A DNA stretch of 64,000 bases from Arthrobacter sp. B0490 (GCF_002929355.1 NZ_PJIR01000001.1:62001-126000), one strand, 5' to 3'. Counted from the first letter of the stretch, positions 45,622 to 55,533 are shown. Notes: generated from the letters alone by a model not told the origin. Made by a program: numbers and translations.

Positions 45622-46764
45622 TCAGCGCAGCCCGGTGGGGCGGCTGAGCGCGAGCCCGATCAGTTCGTCGATCAGCTCGGTGTAGCCGAGGCCGGACTTC
45701 GCCCACATCTGCGGGTACATGCTGATGGGCGTGAAGCCGGGCATGGTGTTGATCTCGTTGATGACCAGGCGGCCGTCGGGCGTGTAGAAGAAGTCGACCC
45801 GGGAGAGGCCCTCCCCGCCGATCGCCTCGAACGCCTGGCCCGCGAGCAGCTGCACGCGGTCGAGGATGTCCGGCGGGAGATCCGCCGGGCAGGACAGCTC
45901 GGCCGCGGCGCCGTCGACGTACTTGGCCTCGAAGTCGTACCAGGCATGGTCGCCGGGCTGCATCGCGATCTCCCCCGGCAGCGACGTGCGCGGCGCCTCG
46001 AGCCCGCGTCCCTGCAGGACTGCCACCTCGATCTCGCGGCCTTCGATCCCGGCCTCGACGACCACCTTCGGATCGTGGGCGCGGGCCGCCTCCACGGCGT
46101 CCCTGATCCCGGCGGCGTCCTCGACGCGGCTGATGCCCATGGAGGAGCCGGCACGGGACGGCTTGACGAAGAGCGGGAACCCGAGGCCCGCGGCCCGCGT
46201 CACGCAGGCGTCGGGGTCGCTGCGCCACTGCCGGTCGGTGATGACCTCGTAGGGGCCCACCTCGAGCCCCGCGGCCGAGAAGACCACCTTCATGTAGTGC
46301 TTGTCCATGCCGACGGCGGACGCCAGGACGCCGGCCCCCACGTAGCGCATCTCCGCCATCTCGAGCATGCCCTGCAGCGTGCCGTCCTCACCGAACGGAC
46401 CGTGCAGGAGCGGCAGCACCACGTCGACGCCGCCCAGGCTCTCCGGGACGGACCCCGGCGCGGCGACGAGCAGTTCCTGGCCGACACCCCCGCTGGTGGC
46501 CGACCCCATGACCACGGCCTGTTCCGTCGCGACGACCTCGGGCAGGACATCGGAGCGCAGCGACCACGCGGACGGATCCGCCGAGACCAGCGACCACTGC
46601 CCCGACCTCGTGATGCCCACGGGCACGACGTCGTAGCGGGTCCGGTCGATCGCCTCGAGGACGCCGGCCGCGGTCACGCAGCTGACGGAGTGCTCGCTCG
46701 AGCGGCCGCCGAACAGGACGAGGACACGGGGCTTGCGGGTGGGGAGGGGTGTTTCGGTGGTCAC
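45622..46764 (-). CDS. ddl: D-alanine--D-alanine ligase
   Basis: 380 residues from a GTG overlapping the gpsA stop by 4 bp. N-terminal VLVLFGGRSSEHSVSC is the Ddl signature; ATP-grasp motifs include LPLLHGPFGEDGTLQGMLE, FVKPSRAGSSMGISRV, FLYTPDGRLVINEINTMPGFT. It makes the D-Ala-D-Ala terminus of peptidoglycan stem peptides, the vancomycin target. It is the last gene of plsC-gpsA-ddl. An in-frame open stretch extends upstream over gpsA, but the conserved start is here. Confidence 0.96.
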   Translation of the reverse strand: MTTETPLPTRKPRVLVLFGGRSSEHSVSCVTAAGVLEAIDRTRYDVVPVGITRSGQWSLVSADPSAWSLRSDVLPEVVATEQAVVMGSATSGGVGQELLVAAPGSVPESLGGVDVVLPLLHGPFGEDGTLQGMLEMAEMRYVGAGVLASAVGMDKHYMKVVFSAAGLEVGPYEVITDRQWRSDPDACVTRAAGLGFPLFVKPSRAGSSMGISRVEDAAGIRDAVEAARAHDPKVVVEAGIEGREIEVAVLQGRGLEAPRTSLPGEIAMQPGDHAWYDFEAKYVDGAAAELSCPADLPPDILDRVQLLAGQAFEAIGGEGLSRVDFFYTPDGRLVINEINTMPGFTPISMYPQMWAKSGLGYTELIDELIGLALSRPTGLR

Positions 46765-47810
46765 GGGGCGGAATCGCCTTCCGGCTTGAGGTTGCGGGAC
46801 AGCAGGCGCGGTCCGAGGTCGTTGACGGACAGGCGCCCCTGGAGGACGGCCACCACGCTCTCGGTGATCGGCATGTCGACGCCCAGTTTCGTGGCGGAGT
46901 CGAGCACGGCGTGGGCGGACTTGATGCCCTCGGCGGTCTGGTTCATGCGCACCGTCACCTGCTCGAGGGTCAGGCCCTGGCCGAGCAGGTGGCCGGCGGT
47001 GTGGTTGCGCGACAGCGCAGAGGAGCACGTGGCGATCAGGTCACCCATGCCGGCGAGACCCGCCAGCGTCTCGGGCTTGCCCCCGAGGGCCACCGCCAGG
47101 CGCGTGGTCTCGGCGAGGCCCCGGGTGATGACGGACGCCTTCGTGTTGTCGCCCATGCGACGCCCCTCGCAGATGCCGACGGCGAGGGCGATGACGTTCT
47201 TGACGATGCCCCCGATCTCGACGCCGATCACGTCCGTGGAGGTGTAGGGCCTGAAGTAGGAGGCCGTGCAGGCGGCCGCGATCCACGCCGCGGTGTCATG
47301 GTCGGGGCATGCGACGACGGACGCGGTCGGCTCCTCGCGGGCGATCTCCATGGCGAGGTTGGGTCCGGACAGCACGGCGATACGTTCCGCCGGCAGCCCG
47401 AGCTCCTCGGCGATCACCTCGCTCATGCGCGCGTCCGTGCCGACCTCCAGGCCCTTCATGAGGGAGACGACGACGGCGGTGGCCGGGATGAGGGGGCGCC
47501 AGGCCGGGAGCTGCGCCCGGAGCGTCTGGGCGGGTACGGCGATGACCACGAGCTCGCTGTCGGCCAGGACGGCCCCGACGTCCGCGGACGCGGCGACGTT
47601 CGACGGCAGTCGGGTGTCCCCGAGGTACCGCGAGTTCCGGTGGTCGGCGGTGATCTCCTCGGCGACCTCGGGGCGGCGCGACCAGAGCATGACGGGGGTC
47701 TCGGCGGCGGCGTCGGCGAGGACCTTGGCGAACGTCGTCCCCCAGCTGCCGGAGCCGAGGACCGCGATCTTCGCGGGTGGGGTGGTCCGGGAATCCCCTG
47801 CAGCGGTCAT
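46761..47810 (-). CDS. gpsA: NAD(P)H-dependent glycerol-3-phosphate dehydrogenase
   Basis: 349 residues. N-terminal dinucleotide motif AVLGSGSWGTTFAKVL, then LSGPNLAMEIAREEPT, catalytic Lys in IGGIVKNVIALAVG and the family block GMGDLIATCSSALSRNHTAG. It reduces dihydroxyacetone phosphate to sn-glycerol-3-phosphate for phospholipids. Overlaps: 4 bp with plsC before it and 4 bp with ddl after it, a translationally coupled chain. Confidence 0.97.
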   Translation of the reverse strand: MTAAGDSRTTPPAKIAVLGSGSWGTTFAKVLADAAAETPVMLWSRRPEVAEEITADHRNSRYLGDTRLPSNVAASADVGAVLADSELVVIAVPAQTLRAQLPAWRPLIPATAVVVSLMKGLEVGTDARMSEVIAEELGLPAERIAVLSGPNLAMEIAREEPTASVVACPDHDTAAWIAAACTASYFRPYTSTDVIGVEIGGIVKNVIALAVGICEGRRMGDNTKASVITRGLAETTRLAVALGGKPETLAGLAGMGDLIATCSSALSRNHTAGHLLGQGLTLEQVTVRMNQTAEGIKSAHAVLDSATKLGVDMPITESVVAVLQGRLSVNDLGPRLLSRNLKPEGDSAP

Positions 47811-48586
47811 GACCGCCCTCCGCGCGGCGACCCGTCGGGGTCGTCCGGGGTCTCGGAGTTCCGGCCCATCCGCTTCTGCTGCTTGTGCGCCGGATCCCAG
47901 CGCTCGGCGGGCGGTTCCTCACCCCTCAGCTCGGCGAGGAGCGCCGTGATGGAGTCGACGATGCGCTCGGTCGCGGCATCGAGCGTGGTCTTCGTGAGGG
48001 GGGCGCCCCGGAGGTCGGAGAGGTCGACGGGTTCGCCGACGAGCACGCGGGAACGCTTGCGCGGGAAGAGGTGGAAACGCTTGGCGTAGCGGGGGAAGAC
48101 CTCGTGCGCACCCCAGTGGGCGATGGGCACGACCGGCGCCCCGGTCTGGAGAGCGAGACGTGCGGCTCCCGTGTGCCCCTTCATGGGCCACATGTCGGGG
48201 TCCCTCGTGAGCGTGCCCTCGGGGTAGATGATGATGCCGCCGCCGTCGGCGAGCGCTGCGCGGGCCGCCTCGAGCGAGCGGTTGGCACCCGCCGAGCTAC
48301 GCTCCACCGGGATCTGTCCGACGGTGCGCAGGATGGACCCGATCACCGGCACCTCGAACAGCGATGCCTTGGCGAGGAAGTGCGGCATGACGCCCTGGTT
48401 GTACAGGAAGTGCGCCACCACGATCGGATCGATCTCCGTGACGTGGTTCGGGCAGACGATCATGCCCGTCCCGCGGGGCAGTCTCTCCTGCCCGCGCCAT
48501 TCCTTGGCCATGAGTGCGTTCATCGTCGGCCTCACCCAGGATGCGAGGAACGTGAACATGGCCCGTGAGCCCCGTGACTCCCCCAT
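47807..48586 (-). CDS. plsC: 1-acyl-sn-glycerol-3-phosphate acyltransferase
   Basis: 259 residues from the ATG reading MGESRGSRAM, 13 bp after the murA stop; a second ATG (MFTFLASW) 27 bp on is possible. Acyltransferase motif NHVTEID gives His48 and Asp53 (HX4D), and IIIYPEGTLTRD is motif III (EGT). It acylates lysophosphatidic acid to phosphatidic acid. Adjacent gpsA supplies the glycerol-3-phosphate precursor. The basic C-terminal tail (RWDPAHKQQKRMGRN) is normal for Micrococcaceae members. Confidence 0.93.
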   Translation of the reverse strand: MGESRGSRAMFTFLASWVRPTMNALMAKEWRGQERLPRGTGMIVCPNHVTEIDPIVVAHFLYNQGVMPHFLAKASLFEVPVIGSILRTVGQIPVERSSAGANRSLEAARAALADGGGIIIYPEGTLTRDPDMWPMKGHTGAARLALQTGAPVVPIAHWGAHEVFPRYAKRFHLFPRKRSRVLVGEPVDLSDLRGAPLTKTTLDAATERIVDSITALLAELRGEEPPAERWDPAHKQQKRMGRNSETPDDPDGSPRGGRS

Positions 48587-48599
48587 GTGTCCGGACCGC

Positions 48600-49949
48600 C
48601 TAGGAGAAGACCGCGGCGGGAACCGGCGCGTCCTCCGAGACGTCGAAGTCAGCACCGAGGCCCTCGAGCTTGTCCTGGAAACGCTCGTAGCCGCGGTTGA
48701 TGAGTTCGATCCCGGTGACGCGCGAGACGCCCTCGGCCGCGAGGGCCGCGATGAGGTGGCTGAAGCCGCCGCGCAGGTCGGGGATGTCGATGTCCGCGCC
48801 GCGCAGCTGGGTGGGTCCGGAGATGACGGCGGAGTGGAGGAAGTTGCGCTGCCCGAAGCGGCACGGGACGCTGCCGAGGCATTCGCGGTGCAGCTGGATG
48901 TTGGCGCCCATGCGGATCAGCGCCTGCGTGAAGCCGAAGCGCTGCTCGTAGACGGTCTCGTGCACGATCGACACGCCGGACGCCTGCGTCAGGGCCACGA
49001 CGAGGGGCTGCTGCCAGTCCGTCATGAACCCGGGGTGGACGTCCGTCTCGAGCACCAGCGGCTTCAGCGCACCGCCGGGATGGTAGAAGCGGATGCCCTC
49101 GTCGTCGACGTCGAAGGCCCCGCCGATCTTCCGGTAGGTGTTGAGGAACGCGGTGAGGTCGAGCTGGCGTGCGCCCTCCACGTAGATGTCACCCTTGGTG
49201 ACCAGGGCCGCGGACGCCCAGGACGCCGTCTCGTTGCGGTCCGAGATGGCCTTGTGGTTGTAGCCGGTCAGCTCGGCGACGCCCTCGATGCGGATGACGC
49301 GGTCCGTCTGCACGGTGATGATGGCGCCCATCTTCTGCAGCACGGCGATGAGGTCCATGATCTCGGGCTCGACGGCCGCCCCCGAGAGCTCGGTGATGCC
49401 CTCGGCGCGGATGGCGGTGAGGAGCACCTGTTCGGTGGCTCCGACACTCGGGTACGGGAGGGTGAGCTTCGCTCCATGGAGGCCCTTGGGCGCGGAGATG
49501 GAGATCCCGCCGGGGCGCTTGTCGACGACGGCGCCGAAGTTGCGGAGGACCTCGAGGTGGTAGTCGATCGGCCGGTCGCCGATCTTGCAGCCGCCGAGGT
49601 CGGGGATGAAGGCCTCGCCGATGCTGTGCATGAGGGGCCCGCAGAAGAGGATGGGGATGCGCGAGTCGCCGGCGTGGGCGTCGATGTCCTTGGACATCGC
49701 CATCTTCGCGTCGATCGGGTCCATCGTGAGGTCGCCCGTGACCGGGTCCTTGGTCACGGTGACGCCGTGCAGCTGCAGGAGGCTCGTGACGACGTCGACG
49801 TCCTTGATCTCCGGGACGTTGCGGAGGACGGACGGCGTGTTGCCCAGCAGCGAGGCGACCATGGCCTTCGGAACCAGGTTCTTCGCACCGCGGACGGAGA
49901 CTTTGCCGGTCAGCGGGATGCCGCCGCGGATGGTCAGAACGCTACCCAT
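48600..49949 (-). CDS. murA: UDP-N-acetylglucosamine 1-carboxyvinyltransferase
   Basis: 449 residues. N-terminal VRGAKNLVPKAMVASLL (Lys and Asn of the substrate site), the mobile loop with Cys121 in IPDLGGCKIGDRPID, which is the phosphoenolpyruvate/fosfomycin Cys, and the C-terminal FGFTQALIRMGANIQL plus DLRGGFSHLIAALAAEG. It transfers enolpyruvate to UDP-GlcNAc, the first committed step of peptidoglycan synthesis. The Cys is present, so the intact form should be fosfomycin-sensitive. The 235-bp gap to leuD (49950-50184) holds no recognisable gene. Confidence 0.96.
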   Translation of the reverse strand: MGSVLTIRGGIPLTGKVSVRGAKNLVPKAMVASLLGNTPSVLRNVPEIKDVDVVTSLLQLHGVTVTKDPVTGDLTMDPIDAKMAMSKDIDAHAGDSRIPILFCGPLMHSIGEAFIPDLGGCKIGDRPIDYHLEVLRNFGAVVDKRPGGISISAPKGLHGAKLTLPYPSVGATEQVLLTAIRAEGITELSGAAVEPEIMDLIAVLQKMGAIITVQTDRVIRIEGVAELTGYNHKAISDRNETASWASAALVTKGDIYVEGARQLDLTAFLNTYRKIGGAFDVDDEGIRFYHPGGALKPLVLETDVHPGFMTDWQQPLVVALTQASGVSIVHETVYEQRFGFTQALIRMGANIQLHRECLGSVPCRFGQRNFLHSAVISGPTQLRGADIDIPDLRGGFSHLIAALAAEGVSRVTGIELINRGYERFQDKLEGLGADFDVSEDAPVPAAVFS

Positions 49950-50184
49950 GAATACCTATTTCCCTCATACGTTGAACCCCCCGCGGACTCGAAAATGCTC
50001 CTACCAAGCATAGGAGAACGGCGCGGCAGACAGAAATACAAGGGTACGTCGTGCACTCCCTGTTCCCCTCTGAAGAACCGGTCCGGGTGCGTCGCCATTC
50101 CCTCCCGGGCCGGCAGGGGGCGTGAGAAGCGCTACATCCGGACCTGGTCGACGATACGCGGGGGGTGATCCTCGGGGCGTGTGC

Positions 50185-50784
50185 TCAGGTGCGCACGGGC
50201 AGCGTGGTGGGCTTCCAGGAGGGCCTGCCGGCCTCGAAGGTGGTGATGTGCTCCTCCTGCCGGAGGGTGAGGCCGATGTCGTCCAGGCCCTCCAGCAGGC
50301 GCCAGCGCGTGTAGTCGTCGAGCTGGAAGGAAGCGCTGACCGGTCCGCACTGCACACTGCGCGCGGCGAGGTCGACGGTCACCGTGGCGCCCGGTTCGTT
50401 CTCGAGGATCTTCCAGATGAGCTCGATGTCGTCCTGCGCCACCTGAGCCGCCACCAGGCCCTGCTTGCCCGAGTTGCCGCGGAAGATGTCCGCGAACCGC
50501 GAGGACAGGACGGCCCGAAAGCCGTAGTCCTTCAGTGCCCAGACGGCGTGTTCGCGGGACGACCCGGTGCCGAAGTCGGGGCCGGCGACGAGGACGGTGC
50601 CGCGGGAGTAGGGCTCCCGGTTGAGGATGAAGCCCTCCTCCTTGCGCCAGCCGGCGAACAGCGCGTCCTCGAACCCGGTACGCGTGATGCGCTTGAGGTA
50701 CACGGCAGGGATGATCTGGTCGGTGTCGATGTTGCTCTGGCGCAGCGGGACACCGATGCCGGTGTGCGTGGTGATCTTCTCCAT
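50185..50784 (-). CDS. leuD: 3-isopropylmalate dehydratase small subunit
   Basis: 199 residues. Family motifs [16 protein letters not shown] at the N-terminus and [21 protein letters not shown]. With LeuC it isomerises 2- to 3-isopropylmalate in leucine synthesis. It follows leuC by 9 bp on the same strand. Length is normal for the bacterial form. Confidence 0.97.
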   Translation of the reverse strand: MEKITTHTGIGVPLRQSNIDTDQIIPAVYLKRITRTGFEDALFAGWRKEEGFILNREPYSRGTVLVAGPDFGTGSSREHAVWALKDYGFRAVLSSRFADIFRGNSGKQGLVAAQVAQDDIELIWKILENEPGATVTVDLAARSVQCGPVSASFQLDDYTRWRLLEGLDDIGLTLRQEEHITTFEAGRPSWKPTTLPVRT

Positions 50785-50793
50785 GGCGGGCTC

Positions 50794-52269
50794 CTAGGCG
50801 GCGGGGACGGTGGACTCGGTGGCGGTATCGGCCCCGGAGCCGCCGACGGGCATCGGACCCAGGTCCGACGGCGAGCTGAGGGTGCCGCGCACGGCGGTGG
50901 CGGCGGCGACGACGGGTGAGACGAGGTGGGTGCGTCCGCCCTTGCCCTGGCGTCCCTCGAAGTTCCGGTTCGACGTCGAGGCGCACCGCTCCCCCGGTGC
51001 CAGCTGGTCCGGGTTCATGCCGAGGCACATGGAGCAGCCGGCGAACCGCCACTCCGCGCCGAAGTCCTTGAACACGCGGTCCAGGCCCTCCGCCTCGGCC
51101 TGCAGGCGGACGCGCGCCGATCCGGGGACCACCATCATCCGCACGGCGGGGTCCTTCTGCCGGCCACGGATGATGTCGGCGGCGATGCGGAGGTCCTCGA
51201 TGCGGCTGTTGGTGCAGGAGCCGAGGAAGACGGTGTCCACGCGGATGTCCTTCATCGGCGTGCCCGGCTCGAGCGCCATGTACTCGAGCGCCCGGTTGCA
51301 GGCCGCCTTGTCGTTCTCGTCAGCGAAGTCGTCGGGTGAGGGCACCGCCTGGGAGAGCGAGACGCCCTGGCCGGGATTCGTCCCCCAGGTGACGAAGGGC
51401 TCGAGGAGGTTCGCGTCGAGGAACACCTCGGCGTCGAAGACGGCGTCGTCGTCGGTGCGCAGTTCCCGCCAGTCGGCGACGGCGGCGTCCCAGTCCTCGC
51501 CCTCGGGCGCGTGCGGGCGGCCCTTCAGGTACTCGAAGGTCGTCTCGTCCGGAGCCACCATGCCGGCGCGTGCCCCGGCCTCGATGGACATGTTGCAGAT
51601 GGTCATGCGTGCTTCCATCGACAGCGACCGGATCGCGGAGCCGCGGTACTCGAGGACGTAGCCCTGGCCCCCGCCGGTGCCGATCTTGGCGATGACGGCC
51701 AGGATGATGTCCTTCGACGTGACGCCGGGCTTGAGGGTCCCCTCGACCGTGATGCCCATGGTCCGGAAGGGCTTCAGCGAGAGCGTCTGCGTGGCCATCA
51801 CGTGCTCCACCTCGGAGGTCCCGATGCCCATCGCGAGTGCTCCGAACGCACCGTGCGTGGAGGTGTGCGAGTCGCCGCAGACGACGGTCAGCCCGGGCTG
51901 GGTGAGGCCGAGCTGCGGTCCCACGACGTGGACGATGCCCTGCTCGGCGTCGCCGAGGGAGTGCAGCCGGACGCCGAACTCCCGGCAGTTCGCGCGCAGG
52001 GTCTCGATCTGGGTACGGCTCGTGAGATCGGCGATGGGCTTGTCGATGTCCAGCGTCGGCGTGTTGTGGTCCTCCGTGGCGATCGTGAGATCGGGACGGC
52101 GCAGCGGCCGTCCGGCCAGGCGGAGTCCCTCGAAGGCCTGCGGCGAGGTGACCTCGTGGACCAGGTGCAGGTCGATGTAGAGGAGGTCGGGCTGCGCTTC
52201 CGCGCCGACGACATCGCCCTTGCGGACCACGTGTGCGTCCCAGACCTTCTCTGCCAGTGTCTTGCCCAT
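50794..52269 (-). CDS. leuC: 3-isopropylmalate dehydratase large subunit
   Basis: 491 residues from the ATG after AAGGACGATCGTC; the frame opens 69 bp earlier but the conserved start is [15 protein letters not shown]. [4Fe-4S] Cys ligands are in [13 protein letters not shown] and [42 protein letters not shown] is the aconitase-family signature. It binds the cluster that activates the substrate hydroxyl. The promoter faces the divergent IclR gene; the palindrome at 52383-52401 likely controls both. Confidence 0.97.
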   Translation of the reverse strand: MGKTLAEKVWDAHVVRKGDVVGAEAQPDLLYIDLHLVHEVTSPQAFEGLRLAGRPLRRPDLTIATEDHNTPTLDIDKPIADLTSRTQIETLRANCREFGVRLHSLGDAEQGIVHVVGPQLGLTQPGLTVVCGDSHTSTHGAFGALAMGIGTSEVEHVMATQTLSLKPFRTMGITVEGTLKPGVTSKDIILAVIAKIGTGGGQGYVLEYRGSAIRSLSMEARMTICNMSIEAGARAGMVAPDETTFEYLKGRPHAPEGEDWDAAVADWRELRTDDDAVFDAEVFLDANLLEPFVTWGTNPGQGVSLSQAVPSPDDFADENDKAACNRALEYMALEPGTPMKDIRVDTVFLGSCTNSRIEDLRIAADIIRGRQKDPAVRMMVVPGSARVRLQAEAEGLDRVFKDFGAEWRFAGCSMCLGMNPDQLAPGERCASTSNRNFEGRQGKGGRTHLVSPVVAAATAVRGTLSSPSDLGPMPVGGSGADTATESTVPAA

Positions 52270-52382
52270 GACGATCGTCCTTCTCTGTTCCGGCGAACCG
52301 GGCCCGGTAGGGCGACCCGGCAGGACCATTGGTGACATCCACTCAACCAGCGCCCGTCGGCGAGGGCCAGCCGGTCGGCTTG

Positions 52383-52401
52383 CGTCTCAGATAATGAGAC
52401 G
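52383..52401. promoter_or_regulatory. Candidate operator in the leuC-ndgR divergent region
   Basis: Perfect palindrome CGTCTCA-GATAA-TGAGACG, 7-bp arms and a 5-nt centre, 14 bp before the IclR start and 114 bp before leuC. IclR-type dimers bind such inverted repeats. Its location suits repression of leuCD and autoregulation. Confidence 0.6.
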
Positions 52402-52414
52402 TCAGTATCATCCT

Positions 52415-53134
52415 ATGGACAATTCTAGTGGTGTCGGCGTGATCGACAAGGCCGCGCTGGTACTGGACGCCCTCGAGGCGGGCCCCACCACGCTCGCCCA
52501 GCTCGTCGCGTCGACAGGACTGGCCCGCCCCACCGTGCACCGGCTGGCCCTGGCCCTCGCACACCACCGCCTGGTGGGCCGGGACATCCAGGGGCGCTTC
52601 GTGCTCGGCAGCCGACTGGTGGAACTCGCCTCGGCTGCCGGCGAGGACCGCCTCATCGCCGCCGCGGGTCCGGTCCTGCTCGGGCTGCGCGACGCGACGG
52701 GCGAGAGCGCGCAGCTGTTCCGCCGGCAGGGGGACTGGCGCGTGTGCGTCGCCTCGGCCGAGCGGCCCGTGGGGCTGCGGGACACCATCCCGGTCGGGAC
52801 GCAGCTGTCGATGAAAGCCGGGTCGGCGGCCCAGTGCCTGCTCGCATGGGAGGACCACGACCGCCTGCTCATGGGCCTGCAGAACGCGCGCTTCACCCCC
52901 ACCGTACTCGCCGGCGTCCGGCGCCGTGGATGGGCCCAGAGCCTCGGCGAGCGCGAGGCCGGCGTGGCGTCGGTCTCCGCACCCGTGCGCGGCCCCTCCG
53001 GGCGGGTGATCGCCGCCGTGTCGATCTCCGGCCCGATGGAACGCCTCACCCGGCAGCCAGGGCGCATCCACGCCGAGGTCGTGTCGGACGCCGCGCGGCA
53101 GCTCACGCTGGCCGTCGGATCGGCGTCCGACTGA
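52415..53134 (+). CDS. ndgR: IclR-family regulator NdgR/LtbR, divergent from leuCD
   Basis: 239 residues from the ATG reading MDNSSGVGVIDKAALVLDAL. Winged helix (about 8-60, LAQLVASTGLARPTVHRLALALAHHRLV) and the IclR effector domain (about 75-230) with GTQLSMKAGSAAQCLLAWE and GVASVSAPVRGPSGRVIAAVSI. The divergent position next to leuCD is the classic NdgR (Streptomyces) / LtbR (Corynebacterium) arrangement; these regulators control leucine and related genes. The DUF1697 gene begins 1 bp after its stop, so they are co-transcribed. Confidence 0.88.
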   Translation: MDNSSGVGVIDKAALVLDALEAGPTTLAQLVASTGLARPTVHRLALALAHHRLVGRDIQGRFVLGSRLVELASAAGEDRLIAAAGPVLLGLRDATGESAQLFRRQGDWRVCVASAERPVGLRDTIPVGTQLSMKAGSAAQCLLAWEDHDRLLMGLQNARFTPTVLAGVRRRGWAQSLGEREAGVASVSAPVRGPSGRVIAAVSISGPMERLTRQPGRIHAEVVSDAARQLTLAVGSASD

Positions 53135-53135
53135 C

Positions 53136-53735
53136 ATGGCGGCCCACCTGCCGACCGGCACGCCGCCCCCCTCCACCGCCACGCCCGGCCGGCGGTACGC
53201 CGTCTTCCTGCGCGGCGTCAACGTAGGTGGCGTGAAGGTGAAGATGGCCGAGCTCCGCGACCTGCTCGCCGGCCTCCCGGTCAGCGATGTCGCGACGGTC
53301 CTCGCCAGCGGCAATGTCACCTGTTCCTCCTCCCTGGATCCCCTCGGCCTGAAGAACAGCATCGAGGAGGCCCTGACCGGGCACTTCAGGTACGCGGCCC
53401 GGGTGATCGTCGTCGCGCACGCCGACCTCCGGGCGATCGCCGCATCGGTCGCGCAGCCTCCGGCGGACGCGCGCACGGACACCGGCATCGACCCGGCCGT
53501 CCACACCTATGTCACGCTGTTCACCGGGCCCGACGACCTCGCGGCCTTCCTCGAGGACGCCGGCGACCTGCACCCCGCGGTCCTCGCGGGCCGCACCGCC
53601 ATCGCGTGGTCCTCCCCCAAGGGGCAGTCCACGGATGTGCCGATCGCCCGCCTCCTGGCGCGGGCGCGGTATGCGGAGACGTCGACCACCCGGAACATCA
53701 ACACCGTGGACAAGGTGCTGCGCCTCCTCGCGTGA
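53136..53735 (+). CDS. DUF1697 domain-containing protein
   Basis: 199 residues. YAVFLRGVNVGGVKVKMAELRDLL followed by VATVLASGNVTCSS is the DUF1697 signature. The family is widespread, soluble, of unknown function. It begins 1 bp past the ndgR stop with no own ribosome site visible, so it is translated by coupling. A Pro-rich N-terminus (about 20 residues) precedes the domain. Confidence 0.88.
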   Translation: MAAHLPTGTPPPSTATPGRRYAVFLRGVNVGGVKVKMAELRDLLAGLPVSDVATVLASGNVTCSSSLDPLGLKNSIEEALTGHFRYAARVIVVAHADLRAIAASVAQPPADARTDTGIDPAVHTYVTLFTGPDDLAAFLEDAGDLHPAVLAGRTAIAWSSPKGQSTDVPIARLLARARYAETSTTRNINTVDKVLRLLA

Positions 53736-53808
53736 GCGGGGCCCTGCCGGGTGCCGCACGGCCTTGGTACTGTTCGGACGGACCCGCAGGACCAGCCGAA
53801 GGACACCC

Positions 53809-54456
53809 ATGCGCCTCATCGCCGACGATTGCTACCAGCTCGACCAGCAGAAGGGCTCGCACGGCTTCGTCGTGGCGGGCGCCGGCCGCGCCGCTGTCAT
53901 CGACCCCGGCCTGTCCTCCGGGTTCGACGGCGTGATCGCCGAGCTCCGCGCGGACGAGGCGACGACGGGGCCGATCACCGACATCGTCCTCACCCACTAC
54001 GACCTCGACCACGCACAGGCGGCGCGACGGCTCCAGGAGGCGCTCGGCGCGACGGTCTGGATCGGTGCCGCCGACGCGGACATCCTCCGCGGCCGCACCC
54101 GGCCACGGACCGTGTTCCGGAGGGTGCTGCAGAGACTCGTCCCCGTGGCGCTCCCCGACGGCGCGGAGGAACTGGGCGGATCCGGTGAGGTCTTCCCTGG
54201 CCTCGCGTACTTCCCGACGCCCGGCCACACCCCGGGCCACTACGCGTACCAGTGGCGCGGTGTGCTGTTCACCGGGGATGCAGCCAGGGTCTCCGCGGAG
54301 GGCGACCTGAGCGACTTCCTGGCGCTCTTCATCGACGACAAGCCCACCGCGGCCGGCACCGTCCGGCTGCTGGCCGAGCGCATCCGTTCGGGCTCCGTGG
54401 AGTGGGTCTGCTCGGGCCACGACGCCGTCGCCGGTGTCGCGCCCCGGAGCAGCTGA
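53809..54456 (+). CDS. Metallo-beta-lactamase-fold hydrolase
   Basis: 215 residues from the ATG after GAAGGACACCC. Zinc motif THYDLDHAQAAR has His-x-Asp-x-Asp-His in place of HxHxDH (the second His is Asp), then PTPGHTPGHYAY, LFTGDAA and SGHD, giving the remaining His/Asp ligands. Fold assignment is firm; the variant first motif may change the metal site. Substrate unknown; glyoxalase II-like or lactonase-like. It is in the same strand as ndgR-DUF1697 with a 73-bp gap. Confidence 0.85.
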   Translation: MRLIADDCYQLDQQKGSHGFVVAGAGRAAVIDPGLSSGFDGVIAELRADEATTGPITDIVLTHYDLDHAQAARRLQEALGATVWIGAADADILRGRTRPRTVFRRVLQRLVPVALPDGAEELGGSGEVFPGLAYFPTPGHTPGHYAYQWRGVLFTGDAARVSAEGDLSDFLALFIDDKPTAAGTVRLLAERIRSGSVEWVCSGHDAVAGVAPRSS

Positions 54457-54487
54457 CCCGCACGCTTCCTGCCGGTCCGCAGGAGCG

Positions 54488-55318
54488 TCAGCCCGCCGAG
54501 ACGTTCGAGCGGCCCGCGTTCTGCGACGCCCAGTCCAGTGCGTAGTCGGCGACCTCCTCCCAGCCGGGTTCGCCGCAGGTCCAGTGCGACCGGCCCGGGA
54601 ACTCGTGGAAGTCAGTGAGAGCCGCCGACTTCTGGTAGTGCCGGGCGTTGGACCTGTTGACCGACGGCGGCATGATGTGGTCCTTGCCTCCGGCGATGAA
54701 CAGCAGGGGCGCGCGGTCGTCCAGCGAGTAGTCCACCCAGGTCTCCTGCCGGCCGGGCCTGAAGTTCGCGAGCAGTCCGTAGGCCCAGACCCAGTTCCCG
54801 GGGGCGGGGATGTGGTACCGCTCGTACACGATCGACGACTCCTCCTCGTTCAGGGTGTTCGTGAAGGCGTAGTGGAACTGCTGGGGGGTGTAGGCGAAGG
54901 CCTGGCGCAGGTACTTGGGATGGCTGAGGATCGGGAAGAAGGTCCGCAGCTGCGACGGCGGGGTCACGCGCACCCCCTCCGTGGGGGCCGAGTTGATGGC
55001 GACCGCGGCAGCTCCGAGCCCGCGTGCGACGAGGAGCTGCGTCAGGGTCCCGCCGAAGGAATGGCCCATGAGGATGGGCGGGGTGTCGAGGGACCGGATC
55101 ACCGCGGCGAGGTGGTCCACCGTCTCGGGCACCGTGAGGCGGGCGATGACGTCGGGATCCTGGCGGAGTGCCTCGACCTCGATCTCGAAGCCCGGATACG
55201 CGGGCGCCAGGACCCGGTACCCCTTGCGTTCGTAGTGGGTGATCCAGTCTTCCCAACTGCGCGGGGTCATCCACAACCCGTGGATGAGGACGATGGTGTC
55301 AGGACGTTCTGTGGGCAT
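54488..55318 (-). CDS. Alpha/beta hydrolase
   Basis: 276 residues. IVLIHGLWMTPRSWEDW (oxyanion strand), nucleophile Ser87 in LMGHSFGGTL, acid Asp in FIAGGKDHIMPP, His in FPGRSHWTCGEPGWEEV. Typical of soluble lipase/esterase-like enzymes in actinobacteria. The GxSxG is GHSFGG. Substrate unknown. It is convergent with the metallo-hydrolase gene, 31 bp away. Confidence 0.85.
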   Translation of the reverse strand: MPTERPDTIVLIHGLWMTPRSWEDWITHYERKGYRVLAPAYPGFEIEVEALRQDPDVIARLTVPETVDHLAAVIRSLDTPPILMGHSFGGTLTQLLVARGLGAAAVAINSAPTEGVRVTPPSQLRTFFPILSHPKYLRQAFAYTPQQFHYAFTNTLNEEESSIVYERYHIPAPGNWVWAYGLLANFRPGRQETWVDYSLDDRAPLLFIAGGKDHIMPPSVNRSNARHYQKSAALTDFHEFPGRSHWTCGEPGWEEVADYALDWASQNAGRSNVSAG

Positions 55319-55533
55319 GATCGATCCAATCGCTCGTGGACTCCGGGTATCCCGTGCGCGTCGGCGCGATCGTCACGGCGTGCGTGGCACGCCGGCGACC
55401 GCCGTTCTCCCTGCCCTCCGGCTCGGGCCTCCATTGTCGGCCCGCGCGACACCCCGGGAGCCGGGTGCCGCCTACATTTCGTCCCGGCGGCGAATATGAC
55501 CGGGCCGGTACGGGCAGCCCGCGAGTGATCTGC

